Source: Ramazzottius varieornatus
Lineage: Eukaryota > Tardigrada > Eutardigrada > Parachela > Ramazzottiidae
Direction of reading: 5' to 3'
DNA length: 64,000 nucleotides
NCBI GenBank assembly: GCA_001949185.1
Contig: BDGG01000003.1
Location: forward strand, 1,445,270-1,509,269
Below the pieces are notes generated by a model. The model was given only the letters and a program-made list of their open reading frames with translations. It was not told the origin of the DNA and did no database searches. The position numbers were made by a program, and so were the translations under genes. Shown one piece after another: positions 45,936-57,765 of the stretch (positions within the stretch are counted from its first letter, which is position 1; the number at the start of each line of letters is the position of its first letter).

Positions 45936-47547
45936 CTATTGCTTGAAACGACAGTTCACAGCTATGCTGAGATTTCCCAAGAGGGTCGTCATCTGTTCGA
46001 TGAACTTTTCGTTGAGAGGTCCAAAGTCCAGAGTAAGTGGAGGTCGTAGATGGGAAAGCTGCCATAGTATCACTGTGTAAACTAGAACGATCAGGCACAC
46101 CTATGGGAAAAAACCCAACTGTTTTTTCGTCTGGATTACCACGAGCCCTACCAAACTGGATACTGAACACCTCACTGATTAAACTCTACCGTTTCATCTT
46201 ACCAACGCCAGGAACAGTCTGTTTAATGGCCAAATGCCGCCGACACTCAGCGCGATCGGTGAGGATTTAATGGACGTTAAAAGGATAACAGATTCCAGTC
46301 TGCTCTGACTAGACAGGTGGCTGGAGTAGATAAGGTACTCTCCCTTGCTTACAGCGGCTTCCGCCTGTTGAAAAGCATCAGTCAACAACTTGATGGTTGA
46401 CATCCTCATGGTTTAAATTGCAGTGGGGAAATTTCTGCCTTCTGACCATCACGGGGCTTTTTCTACCTGTGATTGCGCTATCATGGTCAGGTGATCGCCG
46501 GCAGGCACCTGTTTTCTTCGTTGTACGAACTGAATGCGATCGACTCACCGTATCGGAGACCCAAACAAGAATGACTGACCGCACGACTAGAAAAATCCCA
46601 GCCAGAAACAGCAATATCCAGTCCCCGCCTTGGTTCCATTCCGTAACGAACTGAGTCCCTCGAACTCCAAAAATTAACCGATCGATAAGTGCTAATATCC
46701 ATATGAGATCACCCAGGTACAATGCCAGAATCAACATTGACACTGCATGGGCAAACATTCGATAATCGCGGCTGAGGGAACCATATGTTTCCAGGAGCTT
46801 CCCTATCACGTCAGCAGGATCTGGTGGACGAGTGTCCGCGGAAATAAATCCCGAAGAAACTCCAGATGAAGCGGACAGTTTTGTCAGGCACAAACCAACA
46901 GAAAAACTGACAACTATCACAGCTGTCTGGAGTAGATAAACACCTAAGGAGTTGATGAACGGGACGACACGAAAGAACCAAGAGAGACCGTAAGCTCCAT
47001 GCATGTTCCACGTTGCGCTCAAGTACCCCACCAGGACGTCGATCGCAGCTTCACGTACATTCCCATATAGCGTCTCGCAGACCAATGACAGAACTAATGC
47101 AGAGCATAGGAGTATGATTAATACAATAATCAAGCATTTTCTCCAGAAAGTTAAGAATAGCCGAGTTACTTGATCGATCTCATGAACAGCACTTATGAGT
47201 TTCCTGCAGTAGACCAACATGGCCAAACTACAAAACAGAGCAAGTAAGTTATGGTGGTAGAAAAGAACAGCTTGTAACGTCGAGCTTCCATCACTGTCAT
47301 TTGCGGAGCTTTTTACTTGTGGAACTATCACAACGTAAAGATAAAAAATTTGCGCAGCGACATAAGCGACAGAAATAAGGTGATAAACTACGATCAGGAT
47401 AAGTCGAACGCAAGAGAGCTTTGAGGGCGATGTGGACCATGGAAATTGGCCAGTAAGCCGCGCGAGATACAGCAATGGTCGCGCTGTAGCTAAATGGAAC
47501 CCGGAGCTAGATGAGATCACGGTGGTTTCCGAAAAAACCGCAGTCAT
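45936..47547 (-). CDS. Gustatory receptor-like seven-transmembrane protein
   Basis: The minus-strand join is 46549-47547, 46203-46364 and 45936-46100, giving 441 residues with all introns in phase 0. About seven hydrophobic segments are visible, for example LILIVVYHLISVAYVAAQI, CLIIVLIILLCSALVLSLV and WILLFLAGIFLVVRSVILVW. The N-terminus ARPLLYLARLTGQFPW matches the conserved entry to TM1 in insect-type gustatory receptors. The last exons read SSPIALSVGGIWPLNRLFLA and CLIVLVYTVILWQL, the place of the family TYhhhhhQF motif (here VYTVILWQL). These are ligand-gated cation channels with inverted topology relative to GPCRs; the ligand is unknown. A C-terminal extension of about 35 residues follows TM7. 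Confidence 0.8.
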
Positions 47548-48429
47548 TTTTGGACGTAGACGAGCAGCGACCTACTTGAAGCCATGATTTTGCAATAAAC
47601 TTATCGGCATGTTAAAACGATTGTCGAAAGGTACATCAGAGGACGTTAACTCTTCCTGATACACACGACAGCCACATTCAAAGGTTCTTTCGGGACCCGC
47701 GATGATTGCGGGCACTGTTTGTCTTTACATGGTACAGTAGCTAGACATTCGGCGTAAGCGATAAAAATGTGCGGCTCATTATTTGAACAGCTGTCAGGTG
47801 GGAGAAATGTGAGAGGCCTGAGTAATCAAAGGAGCTCGTGGGGTTGAACTTTGAGGTGGGATCCTGAATCCCCTACACCTTACACCTAACTGGCCAGATC
47901 TGAGAGGCGGGACCAGGTTTAGGTTTAACCAGTCACCTATCTTTGGAACATTTTTGAATTTCAAGTCTTGGTGACGTCACCTGCTGGTTGCGTTTTTTCT
48001 GTCACTTCCCTATCAATAGTAAGTGCTGGTCTGACTTGATACCTGGTTGCAGTGACTGTGCTGGACCTCTCAAATAATTTGGAGACGAACTGGACATCGT
48101 ATCGACTTTGGAGAAAATCCCAACGAAATAACGCCGGAAAGGGCGGATGTCAGACATTCGCTTTTCCGAACTTTCCTGTGGCTGATAGAGCCTGGTCACC
48201 GTATTTGGACGATGAACTAGTGTTTTGTCGAGGCCAGAGATTTACTTTGTGACGTCATCCATGGGGGTAGAAGGCACAACCTGGAATCCCCCAACCCCGA
48301 CTGCAGGTGCCCCTCCCTTAAGACTAACACAGAAAATGCGCTGTATGGCTTTCTGTCAACGCAACTCCATAAAGGGAACATGTAGACATGGACCAAACGG
48401 TGTCTCGCCGCTGGCCTCAGTGCGGTGAC

Positions 48430-48590
48430 GAACAAGAACTATTTCTGACAACGTGACAGGTGTAACGGCGAAGATTTTGCTGAGCCAAAAAAGTGGGCGA
48501 TCTGGTTCAGCTGGTTCTCTATCCGCATCCACTTGAGCGTGGTGATTGCGTCGTTCAGCAGAGGTAGACCTTGACATTTGACAGAACTCT
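48430..48590 (-). pseudogene. Possible N-terminal fragment of a second gustatory receptor-like gene
   Basis: On the minus strand DRPLFWLSKIFAVTPVTL resembles the ARPLLYLARLTGQFPW entry motif of the receptor at 45936-47547. No transmembrane continuation was found downstream, so this is probably a remnant or an isolated exon. Confidence 0.3.
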
Positions 48591-49072
48591 TTCCCAGAGA
48601 CAACAACAAACGTTAGAAAGAGATAAAGTTTTGGTAAATAGTCAGTCAAAACACGCGAAGCAAAAATAAAGTCAAAAAATCAGAAAATCTCTTAAAACTT
48701 TCCCGTTTTACAATCCAATAGTTGCACCATCCCATCAGTTGCAACTAAAGGGCCTCGAGTTCGCCTCCCAAATGAGTCCCGTAAAGCTGGAAAACTTTTC
48801 GGAAAATTTCGCCATTCTCATCAACCGCGTGGACTTTGGGGAGTAGTAAAAGAGGAAGACCAGAGGCTCTGGGGCTGCTTCCGAATCTGACCTCATACTG
48901 GCTGATGAGTTCCTGAATGTATGGAACTCGAAAGATTGAGCACCATTATTCGGTGGTTCGGCTTGTGGATCGGGGGCTTCACAAGTTAGTGCTGATTTCT
49001 GTTTCTGACGAGGGGCAGTCCATTGGACGTCGTGCTCATCCAGGATCGTTTCCGTCGTTGCCCAGCATCTGT

Positions 49073-49624
49073 TTACCGTGGTCCTCCCGGGTGCTTGTTC
49101 CAGTAGGTAAATCGCTGGCTGAAATGTTGAAAAGTGGTTGGCGATCGACGTGGCTGATTTTGTGTATACAGATACTGTATTCCCTCGATAGTTCTGCGAA
49201 TTACGTCATCATGCCAGTAAATTACACCCGCACTGGTATCCCTGATTGTTTGATTGTCGCCCATCATAACACTTGACTGGGGAGCAGTTTTTGATTGAAG
49301 GTATAGATACTTCCTGGTCCCCGCCGGATGATATTTACCACGACAGTCGCGTGATTCGCAGAACTTTCGAGGGAATACAGTATCCTTTACTGACGTATGA
49401 CGCGTATGTTCTTCGGTCGACAGGATTATACGTAGCATGTTAACCACGCAATTCAAAAAGTCGATATAAAACAAAGTCAAGTGCGCCATGAGGAAAGCGT
49501 TTCCCCATATTGTGAAGACCGAAACAAAAGATGGTCGAAGTGATAGACGACGTGTGCATATTGGTCTCCAGTTAGTTTGAGTTACCTTTGCGATAGAACA
49601 CACGAGAGAACTCTTCATCCCCAA
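49073..49624 (-). other. Long open frame of unknown status
   Basis: A 183-codon frame with one hydrophobic patch (VSVFTIWGNAFLMAHLTL). There is no recognisable family and no clear splice context. It may be chance. Confidence 0.2.
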
Positions 49625-49681
49625 TCCGGCAGTTTTGACCGTGCGGGCTTATTTTGGATTTACGTTTCTACTTCTCTCTGA

Positions 49682-49913
49682 CAGTGTTATTTTACTATGC
49701 GATTAAAATTATTAAAAGTCACGTGCTAATGTTAAGTCTACGCGATCAGCTGACTGTAAGCAAAGTCAATCATCGCTGACGAATTTCAATCATCAAAATT
49801 AAAATTCCATACCCTCTTATGGATGAATCAATCAAGTGAACACCAACCCGCACAATTAAAACGATTTTAATTATTAATATCGATTTCCTATTATAATGAT
49901 TAAAATAACACTG
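49682..49913. mobile_element. hAT-type MITE (232 bp)
   Basis: The ends CAGTGTTATTTTACTATG and, inverted, CAGTGTTATTTTAATCATT are flanked by ctctctga (49674-49681) and ctctctca (49914-49921), 7 of 8 identical. Confidence 0.85.
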
Positions 49914-50150
49914 CTCTCTCACGATTTTTCAGGCTACCGGAAGCGCGGGTCTCATGCGGTTATTCCTACTTTGAATCTGTTGAATGTAGATCCCAACGAG
50001 GTATAGTAAGTTCCAATTTGTGCTACGTTCACTGATCAGGATGTTAACTTTACCGTGTTACTCGCGTGCATCTGACTGCTTGCCAAGTTTGTCTTACAGA
50101 TTGAACAGACAGCAACCATATCAGGCTTCGCCGTACGCCTGCCGTGTCTA

Positions 50151-50321
50151 TGGTGAGCCGGGCGATTCAAAACTCCACAGTACTTTGACCGCGGGTGCAT
50201 GCGCGGAGAAACTCCATGCGCGGTGAAATGCTTTTTCCGCGCATCCACCCGCGGACTACGACGAGAGTTTCACCGAGGGTGTACGCGCGGAGAAACTAGT
50301 TTTGAGTCGCGCGGCTCACCG
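50151..50321. mobile_element. TA-target MITE (171 bp)
   Basis: The ends TGGTGAGCCGGGCGATTCAA and, inverted, CGGTGAGCCGCGCGACTCAA are flanked by TA at 50149-50150 and 50322-50323. The interior is itself rich in inverted GCGCGGAGAAA words. Confidence 0.78.
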
Positions 50322-50819
50322 TACGTGTCCGTGTGTGTGTATGTTTGTGCGTGTGTGTTTTTAAGACCTTGCATCTAAAATGAACATCACTTTCTTAGTT
50401 CTGTAACAACATCCGGGATCTCCTGCATCTCTCCACGTTTCCCCACCATCAAAGCTGTCCACCCTACAATTCTTATAGTGTCGACGGCCACATAAGTCTC
50501 CAGGTACGTTTTGTACCCTATGGTGCTGTGGTCAGTTGGCTGCTGTGCGCAAAGTTTTAGGTGGATTCGTCTCAACCGGATGTCGTGTTCCGAATAGCCG
50601 ATCAACAATCAGCCGAAAGAACTCACGTTGAACGGCAGAACGCAAAACAATTTTCTGTCTTCCTCCATCAGCTTCCTCCTCTTGCTCAAGCCGTCTACTC
50701 TACTTTGGGCCATATTGGAACAGATCCGGGGGACAGGCACGCTTGCCCCCCGATGTCTGTAGGTTGTTTCCACATCGTAAAAGCGGAGATAAACTCGTAT
50801 AGAGCGTCCTTGTTGGCCT

Positions 50820-53812
50820 GAGTTCTCTTTCAGGATGTCACGCCGATCCTGACCAGAAATATGGCCACACCAGACCCCAAGATACCATGCCCGGAATGTG
50901 GAGAGCTGTACACACCTCGAGGCATGAGTAGGCACACCGGAAAGACAGCCTGTGTAACTAACCAGGAAAGAAACAGAAGGAATATTTCAGCTCGAGCCAG
51001 TCAGTCGTCGCTCCTGCTGATCAGCTGATCGCGACGAAACCGTTCCATGAAGTCGTCCAGCACCTGAAAGCCTCAACAAAAGTCATCCGCAGAATACCAA
51101 AAGGCACTCGTATGCTGGCAGCAACGAGTTTAACGGAAAGAATAGATGTACTTCAGAAGAGGTCGGAATCATCCTGGCGTCACTTGATGCTGTTCAGCTT
51201 TGCAGGCTTGAAGCAGCCAGACAAAGATAAGAGCAAGAAAGGAAACCGTACCACTGCTGTCAAGAGTAATCTCTTAAGACAGCTTGTTAACCTTGAGTTG
51301 AATGGGAAGCAGACTGTGAAGAAACAACCAAGAGACTCATTGCTCAAGAAGTTGGTAGAGGGCAAAATCAACGACGGCGATATAAGCGGGGCGCTACGGG
51401 TGCTTTCCTCTGAGAATTCGGTGGCAGTTCCAACCCCGGAAGTTCTGGACACTCTTCGAGCCAAGCATCCTTCAGAAAGCCCAGACAGTTTGTTCCCAGA
51501 TCCCCCAGATCAGTTGTCACTGCCCGAAGAAGTGACGGTGGAGGAAATTCTCGCACCTGTAAAGAGTTTCCCCAACGGATCTGCTGGTGGCGTTGATGGT
51601 CTGAGACCTCAGCATCTCAAAGACATGCTGTCAGGTGCACCGAACGGGGCAACGGTGGCGTTAGCAGAAGCAGTAGCTAAGCTGATTACGCTGATGCTTT
51701 TAGGCAGAATTCCTGACGCTACTTGCGGTGTGCTCTACAGGGCATCGCTTACTGCCGTCAAGAAGAAAGATGGTGGCCTGCGGCCAATTGCTGTAGGAAA
51801 CACGCTACGTCGCTTGGCAGGCAAGATCGTTGTCAAGAGAGTGGGTCGTGTGTTGGAGGAACAAGTCCGTCCTGAGCAAGTTGGTTGCGGTACCAGAGGT
51901 GGAGCAGAAGCAGCAGTCCATGCGGTTCGCTGCTTCCGTGAGGGAAGAGACGAAAGTCAAGTGCAGCTCAAGCTTGACTTGAAGAACGCCTTCAACACCA
52001 TACACCGATTCGTTCTTCTCCGTGTTGTTAGAGACTCCTTGCCTAAATACCTCCCGTTTGCCTGGCAGTCTTACCGATATCCCTCAAAGCTACTGTTTGG
52101 TCAACATACGCTCGAGTCAGCAAGGGGCGTGCAGCAAGGAGACCCACTAGGGCCCTTATTGTTTTGCGTTCTCAGCCAGAAGCTTACCAAGAGCCTCACT
52201 TCCCCCCTGAATGTGTGGTACCTCGATGACGGCACCATCGGCGGTAAGATTGAAAGTGTTTTGTCAGATTTGCAGGTGGTAATCAACGAAGGGCGGAGGC
52301 TCGGACTGCAACTGAACTCGGCTAAATGTGAGCTTTTCTCCTTAGGGGTTCTGCTCTGGAACGCCGAGCCGTGCAGGAAAGAGCAGCCGTCGCCTGTCCG
52401 GGTATTCTGTTTCCTTCCGGAAGCGAACTCAACCTTCTAGGAGCACCGCTGATGGAAGAGGGCCTGGAGAGAGCCGTCCGAGCTAAAACAAGTAAGATCC
52501 GGTTGGTGAACGCAAACCTAAATCTCTTGTTTGCCCACCAGGCCCTTTTCCTGCTCAAGAACTGCCTTTGCCTGCCCAAGTTGCTGTACATTCTCCGGTG
52601 CTCTCCAGTATGGAAGGTCCCTGCATTGCTCCGCGAGTTCGACGAAGTGGTTCGGTCGAGCCTGTCGGAGATTGCCAACACTGGGATGAGTTCCGGTCCA
52701 TGGCGACAAGCAACACTGCCTGTCGGTTTGGGTGGATTAGGCATCCGTCGTACGGAAGAAGTCGCGCTCCCTGCCTTTTTGGCTTCGCTTCATTCTGTAC
52801 GGCAACTGGTGCTGAGTATCCTGCCTGAAGCCGACTTGCATGGCGAAGCAAACCTCGCTCTCTCCAAATGGAGCCTCCTCTCCACAGCTGAGCCTCCTGT
52901 TCCCGAGCTTCGCCGCCAACAGAAAGCCTGGGACATGGCTTTGCTGAAAGAAATACACGAGCAGCTAGTAAGTACTGCTTCGGATAATGATAAAGCGCGA
53001 CTTCTTGCAGTTTCAGATAAGAACTCAGGCTCCTGGCTTCATGCGCTACCGTTACCCTCGTTGGGAAACCTGCTCGACAACAATGCCCTACGGATTAGTA
53101 TTGGTTTGCGTCTTGGTGCCAAGCTATGCCGTCCTCACGTGTGTCGATGTGGCGCCAGCGTGGATGAGTTTGGCCAACACGGGTTGAGCTGTAAGTTCAG
53201 TGGGGGACGTCACAGTGCGCTCAACGAGTCCCTAAAACGCGCGTTGACAACAGCCCAAATTCCTACAGTCCTTGAACCACCCGGAATCTTCAGAAAGGAC
53301 AAAAGACGGCCAGATGGAATGACGCAAGTCCCTTGGAAGAATGGTAAGGAGCTTGTATGGGACGTCACAGTTGTGGATACACAGGCTTTGACAAACTTTG
53401 CAATGTCAACGGCGAAAGCTGGATCAGCTGCTGACGCCGCCGAGAAGAGAAAGATCACGAAGTAAGACATCGGAAGCCAATTTGAGTTCTGCCCTGACGG
53501 ACTGGAGACCCCTGGACCTTGGGGTCCTTCCGTGACAGCGCTGTTCGAAGCTGTAGGAAGAAAGATGGCGGAAGTAATGGGCGAGCCGAGGTGATTTCAG
53601 TTGTCTAAGCAGCTAGTGTCCATAGATATTCAACGTGGTAATTGTTATTCTGTTCTGACTACTGTTAAAGATACGAAGGGTCTTGATGAAGTATTTAATG
53701 CTTTAGATGTCAAAAAGGGAAAATCTGTGTAGCGTTTTTGTCAATTTTGTATCGCTGCTTCCTGATTTTTTGAGTATAGATTATTGTCTTCAAATAAAGA
53801 TTTTTACACATC
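50820..53812 (+). mobile_element. Non-LTR retrotransposon with restriction-like endonuclease (R2/NeSL-like organisation)
   Basis: A single coding region carries an N-terminal C2H2 finger, a reverse transcriptase and a C-terminal restriction-like endonuclease. A 3' untranslated part ends near AAATAAAGATTTTT at about 53808. The same 3' end occurs as the truncated insertion at 4055-4261, which fixes the 3' boundary. The 5' end is not defined and no duplication was identified. Confidence 0.85.
50861..53594 (+). pseudogene. Broken reverse transcriptase / restriction-like endonuclease protein
   Basis: From an ATG at 50861 a finger CPECGELYTPRGMSRHTG appears. A frameshift near 51000 leads into a long frame (51112 to about 52340). 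It has GLRPQHLKDM, the fingers block VKKKDGGLRPIAVG, DLKNAFNTIHR, the palm block RGVQQGDPLGPLLF and the catalytic WYLDDGTIGG (near 52219). A second frameshift near 52340 moves to the frame ending at 53465. That frame contains the thumb, the CCHC knuckle (CRCGASVDEFGQHGLSC) and the PD-(D/E)XK endonuclease (RPDGMTQVPW, then WDVTVVDT). A premature TAA at 53463-53465 cuts the domain; the same frame continues to a natural-looking end, GRKMAEVMGEPR, with TGA at 53592. At least two frameshifts and one stop make this copy inactive. Confidence 0.87.
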
Positions 53813-54093
53813 ACCGCTGGCTTGAATGTTTACTTTCGGATTAGCCGCACGCAGCACAGTGTGGCTCAGGGTTGATGAGCTCAGATTTTTGTCATGCCTC
53901 GTAAAGGACACTCGCTCATTCTGCGTTGGTAGAATGATCGAAACTCGTAATCTGATGACCACTGGTCAGCTGGTCGGAGCCAGGTGACCAACTGCATTTG
54001 GCCACGCCCCGGACCCCTCGTTGGACTTTCGCTTAGACAAATCTATGCCCGAGGCAAAGCAAAATTTCCAGACCGATCGAGTCAAACGGACGT
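53813..54093. other. Noncoding flank of the retrotransposon
   Basis: Nothing recognised. Confidence 0.3.
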
Positions 54094-54771
54094 TCAAAAT
54101 TTGAAAATAATGTAAACATTCGCAGAGTCCGCCCAGTGCGTACTCTTATGTGACGACGCACCCAGTAGGGCGTTGAACAGGCAGTGAAGCCGGACCGAGA
54201 GCTTCCCAGGAGTGATGCTGATGTTGGACGACCAGTTCTCGGCTTTCAGGACGAGGTCCACATCGCTAGCGGAAACTCCCATGCGACCGACGGTGGAAGA
54301 CTTAGTGTCGTCAGGGCCAAAAGGAACTATCCGGACGAAGCGAGGCTTCACTCCTATGCCTTGCAGGTAATCTTTCAGTTGTTCAGCGGTTACGTGTCTC
54401 GGGACGCCCCGGATGGCGAAGTCATGACTTGGCGGACCTTTGGCTCGCAGCGGGTTGGCTGTTATACTCTCTTCATCCTCCTGCTTCGTACCTCTTATAA
54501 CAGCGGGGATTGCCTTTCTCGAGACAGTAGTTTTCTTGGATGGTTGAGATCTTCGGGCAGCAACGGCAGCAAAGGTTGGAATGATGACTTGCTTGACTGG
54601 GGACACGAGTGGCGTTGCTGTAGCGGTAGCCTGGTTCATACTAGGGACACTACACGTGGTGACGGAAGGCTCATATGGCAGGACACGCAGCCGTTGGGGG
54701 AAATTCTCCAACAAGGACAATCTTCCCAAGATGGATTTCTGGCTTACCTGCAGAGCTTTGACGGTGTCCAC
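54094..54771 (-). other. Open frame, possible retroelement ORF1-like protein
   Basis: A 225-codon frame has a Ser/Thr-rich first half and a compact second half (FAIRGVPRHVTAEQLKDYLQ, then RIVPFGPDDTKSSTVGRMGV) of the beta-alpha-beta type seen in RRM-like ORF1 or Gag proteins. The assignment is by fold impression only. A block upstream (minus strand, about 54800-54875: ATAGTGACCTTTGA) recurs inverted at 55650-55690, suggesting a repeated element. Confidence 0.4.
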
Positions 54772-54875
54772 AGAATTGCTAGTTGCCGATCACGTCACAG
54801 CCAGAATACTGTAATGCTTCTTGAACTCAATGGTGCTCGGAAAGATCAAAGGTCACTATGAAAATGGGTCAGGGT

Positions 54876-56323
54876 CAAGTCTTGACCCACGGTCAGACCT
54901 GTGGTCACCTTGATGCCGCACCTCTTATGTTCTGATTGGCTACTTTTCTGAACTGTTTTTTAACCGTGAGAAAATACCCATAATTACCTTCATGCACGCA
55001 TTGGTGTTCTAGGAAACTGTCGATTATTTCCCAGTGCGGAATCTTTGTACTTAAAAGATGACACGCACAACTGGGTGAAACGTTTCACCGACCAAATTGA
55101 TACATCCTTACTTAGAACTTAAACTCATCATAGTATACATGAGATTTTTGTTTTCCCCTACACCAGTTTGATCCATCTATCTCGCCCAGGCATAGAGTGT
55201 GTTCAACGGAACTGGGTACTCATTAGCACAGCAAACTGAGAAATCAGAAACTATTGTTGCGCGAAAATCTAAAGGTCTGGAAATTTCCTGGTTCCATTCA
55301 TCTGACTGAAATTTTTATTTGATGTTCCAATCATTTTCGTTTGTTCCAGCAAAGCGGGAGTTCAACCCATACTCCGTGTGATTAGTGATCACTGTGGAAG
55401 GCTGACTGAAACAGTCACTGTTTGATCAAATCAAAGTCGAGAAGTTGAGATAAGACGCAGCCTAATCTCGCGCACACAACACCTTTCGTAATATTTAGGC
55501 CTCGCGCACACGCGATGCGAATGTGGAATTTGAATCCCATCTTACTGCCCGCAGTTACGAGAATTTTGGTTTCCTTCATTTAATGCAGTACTGTGGCCTA
55601 ATTAATGGACCCTTGGTCAAAGAGGTCAGAATGCCGCTGCCGCATTTTTATAGTGACCTTTGACCTCTCCGACCACCATTGCTTTAACTTCGCGAAGCAC
55701 GTCATCATACGTAAACTTCACCCGTCGGGCACTAGTTTCACGCAGTCTGGCCAATCAACAATTCATCACATACCCCGCTATCGTCGAAAAAACTAGCCTG
55801 GCAGATCAGCTGTTTTCCACTGCATTCGAAAGTGCAGTTAAGATATTGAATATTCTCGTCAGCTAGCATGTAGAGTGGTTCTGATACTTGATTTTCCGAT
55901 ACCTTTGATCTTTCTTGGCAGGTTCTGTCTGAAAAAAGAAAACCTCGTACCGCTAAATGTTGAGCCAGAAAATGAGAGAAATGTACAGCCATCCTCGAAG
56001 CGTGGTCTTTGGAATCCTGTGTTCCTTTGAAAACTTGTTCAAAAGCTTTCCAAAGTTCCGGAACGACTCAACAGTACGCTCGCTTCTTTATCTCCATACC
56101 TCTTCCGGTTTTTAATTCTTTACAACGGAACCATCAAAGCGAAAAGTCATCAGAGAGTTACAAGAACCATAAATGTGGACAGAATTTATGAATTCGATGT
56201 TAACTTAATACTGACGAGACTATCAAACAATCACCGCAGTTGGAAATCTCATATTGCTGTACTTGCGGATGATTTTCACGCGCACGATGACGTGCTTCGC
56301 GAAGTGCAGGAAGCATTACAGTA
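54876..56323. other. Repeat-rich noncoding stretch
   Basis: It includes the inverted partial duplicate at about 55600-55700 of the sequence just upstream of 54771. No gene was recognised; a Cys-containing short frame at 55738-55925 (minus) is unproven. Confidence 0.3.
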
Positions 56324-57397
56324 CACGCACGGCGGAGAAATACGGGACACTAAAAATTATGGTACGGGCGGAAAGAACGGTAAATTTACATCCTGAATGC
56401 GAGCCAAAAATGAAAATCGAGTGTATGACGTAACGCGTTAAATTTAACCGTAAAAGGTTGTCATGGACAGTGTCGATCAGCTGTTCAACCTTTGCGCTTC
56501 GAGACTGAGGATTGTTCATTCATTTTCATCCAGAGACGTTCTCGAACGCATATCGTTTCTGTAACAGTTTTCTCATTATGTCCCAACCCTTCAAGATCAA
56601 TGAACCTCGACAGCACAGCGAAAAGGCCTCGAAGGACGCGCTTCCTGCTATTCAGCACGTACGTACAGCAAAGCAGCCTTCAGCGCTGGTTTTTACTTAG
56701 TGTAGTAAGAATCACCTGCCCGTGCCGCCGTAGCTAGACCTGAGGATGGTGTGGTGAAACCACACCACACCGAAAAAAACCACTCTTTTTGGTTTCGGTG
56801 TGCTTGAAACACCAAATCGAAAAATTGGTGTCCGAGTCGCACCGAATTTGCCGTTTCGGCGTCTAGGAACGCCACATCACACCAAACCGAAAAACTTTTG
56901 GTGCACCAGATTTAATGAGCTAGTCAGCTAGCTTGGGCTAGATGAGTATCGCAAACTCGCTGTTTCGCCCCGTGGTTGATTCGACCAACTGTTGATTGTT
57001 TAAGCTGCGAAATTTTACCTGTGTCGAAGTTTACTAGATAGTACGACCGTGCAAGTTTCGATGTGTTTGAAATCTTGGTATTTTTTTGAGTTTCCTACAG
57101 CGCAGTTCGATTTGTCGATGACGGATTAATAAATTGTGAATTCGCTCTTTGAAACTTTTTTCGGTTTTTCGATTTGGTTTGGTGTGGTGCACCGAAAGAG
57201 TGGTGTCCGATCCACACCAAACCGGAAAAAGTGGTGTGCCTTTCGAACCGAAAAACCAGTTTCGGTGTGGAGAAGCACCGAACCGAAAAACAGCACACCA
57301 CACTTAATCAAACTTTATCACACTTTTCTCAGGTTTAGCCGTAGCGAAAAGGCCTGTACCATAATTTTTAGAGTCCCGTAATTACCCGCCGTGCGTG
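56324..57397 (+). mobile_element. TA-target MITE, family M1, host of a nested hAT MITE
   Basis: The ends CACGCACGGCGGAGAAATAC and, inverted, CACGCACGGCGGGTAATTAC are flanked by TA at 56322-56323 and 57398-57399. Without the insert at 56735-57345 it is about 460 bp and aligns with the long copy at 3743-4416. Confidence 0.85.
56735..57337. mobile_element. hAT-type MITE (603 bp) nested in an M1 MITE
   Basis: The ends TAGACCTGAGGATGGTGTGG and, inverted, TAAACCTGAGAAAAGTGTG are flanked by a perfect 8-bp duplication, gccgtagc (56727-56734 and 57338-57345). Repeated GTGTGGTG and ACCGAAAAA words fill the subterminal regions. Confidence 0.92.
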
Positions 57398-57765
57398 TAC
57401 TCAGTAAGAGAGTTGAATGATTCAGCAACTTTAGGGCAGAAACAGATTTTACGAAATGAGATACTAGGTGTCGACAGGCTTGATTGATTTTTTGGTTGTT
57501 TCTGTGATTTTACAGATCGGAGGTTTTAATTTGAACTTCGGAATAAGCTGCCATCGAGCAGCTTTTATTGAGATTTTAAATGCGTTTATCTCTTGCACAC
57601 TTGCTTTACGTACTTTTTCTACTCTCTATTACACTAATTACACTTATGGCTTTCCTCGTTTCCACGTCTGGTTTTCTTGTGCTGTTCTCCAAGTGCTCTG
57701 TAGTCTCTGTTCCGCTGGAACCTGTACAGATTTAGTACTCAGGATATCCTGTAAACTTGCTGACT

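Noticed and set aside
1150-48000. Other TGACGTCA sites (about 1154, 2327, 47970) as regulatory elements
   Set aside because: They are not next to a gene start; one lies inside the transposase remnant. Only the site in the divergent promoter was kept.
49073-49624. Gene of 183 codons
   Set aside because: No family features or splice sites; kept only as a low-confidence open frame.
55738-55992. Small Cys-rich secreted protein
   Set aside because: The start lies across a likely intron acceptor (TTTTTTCAG near 55925), the upstream part is not a convincing signal peptide, and no partner exon was found.
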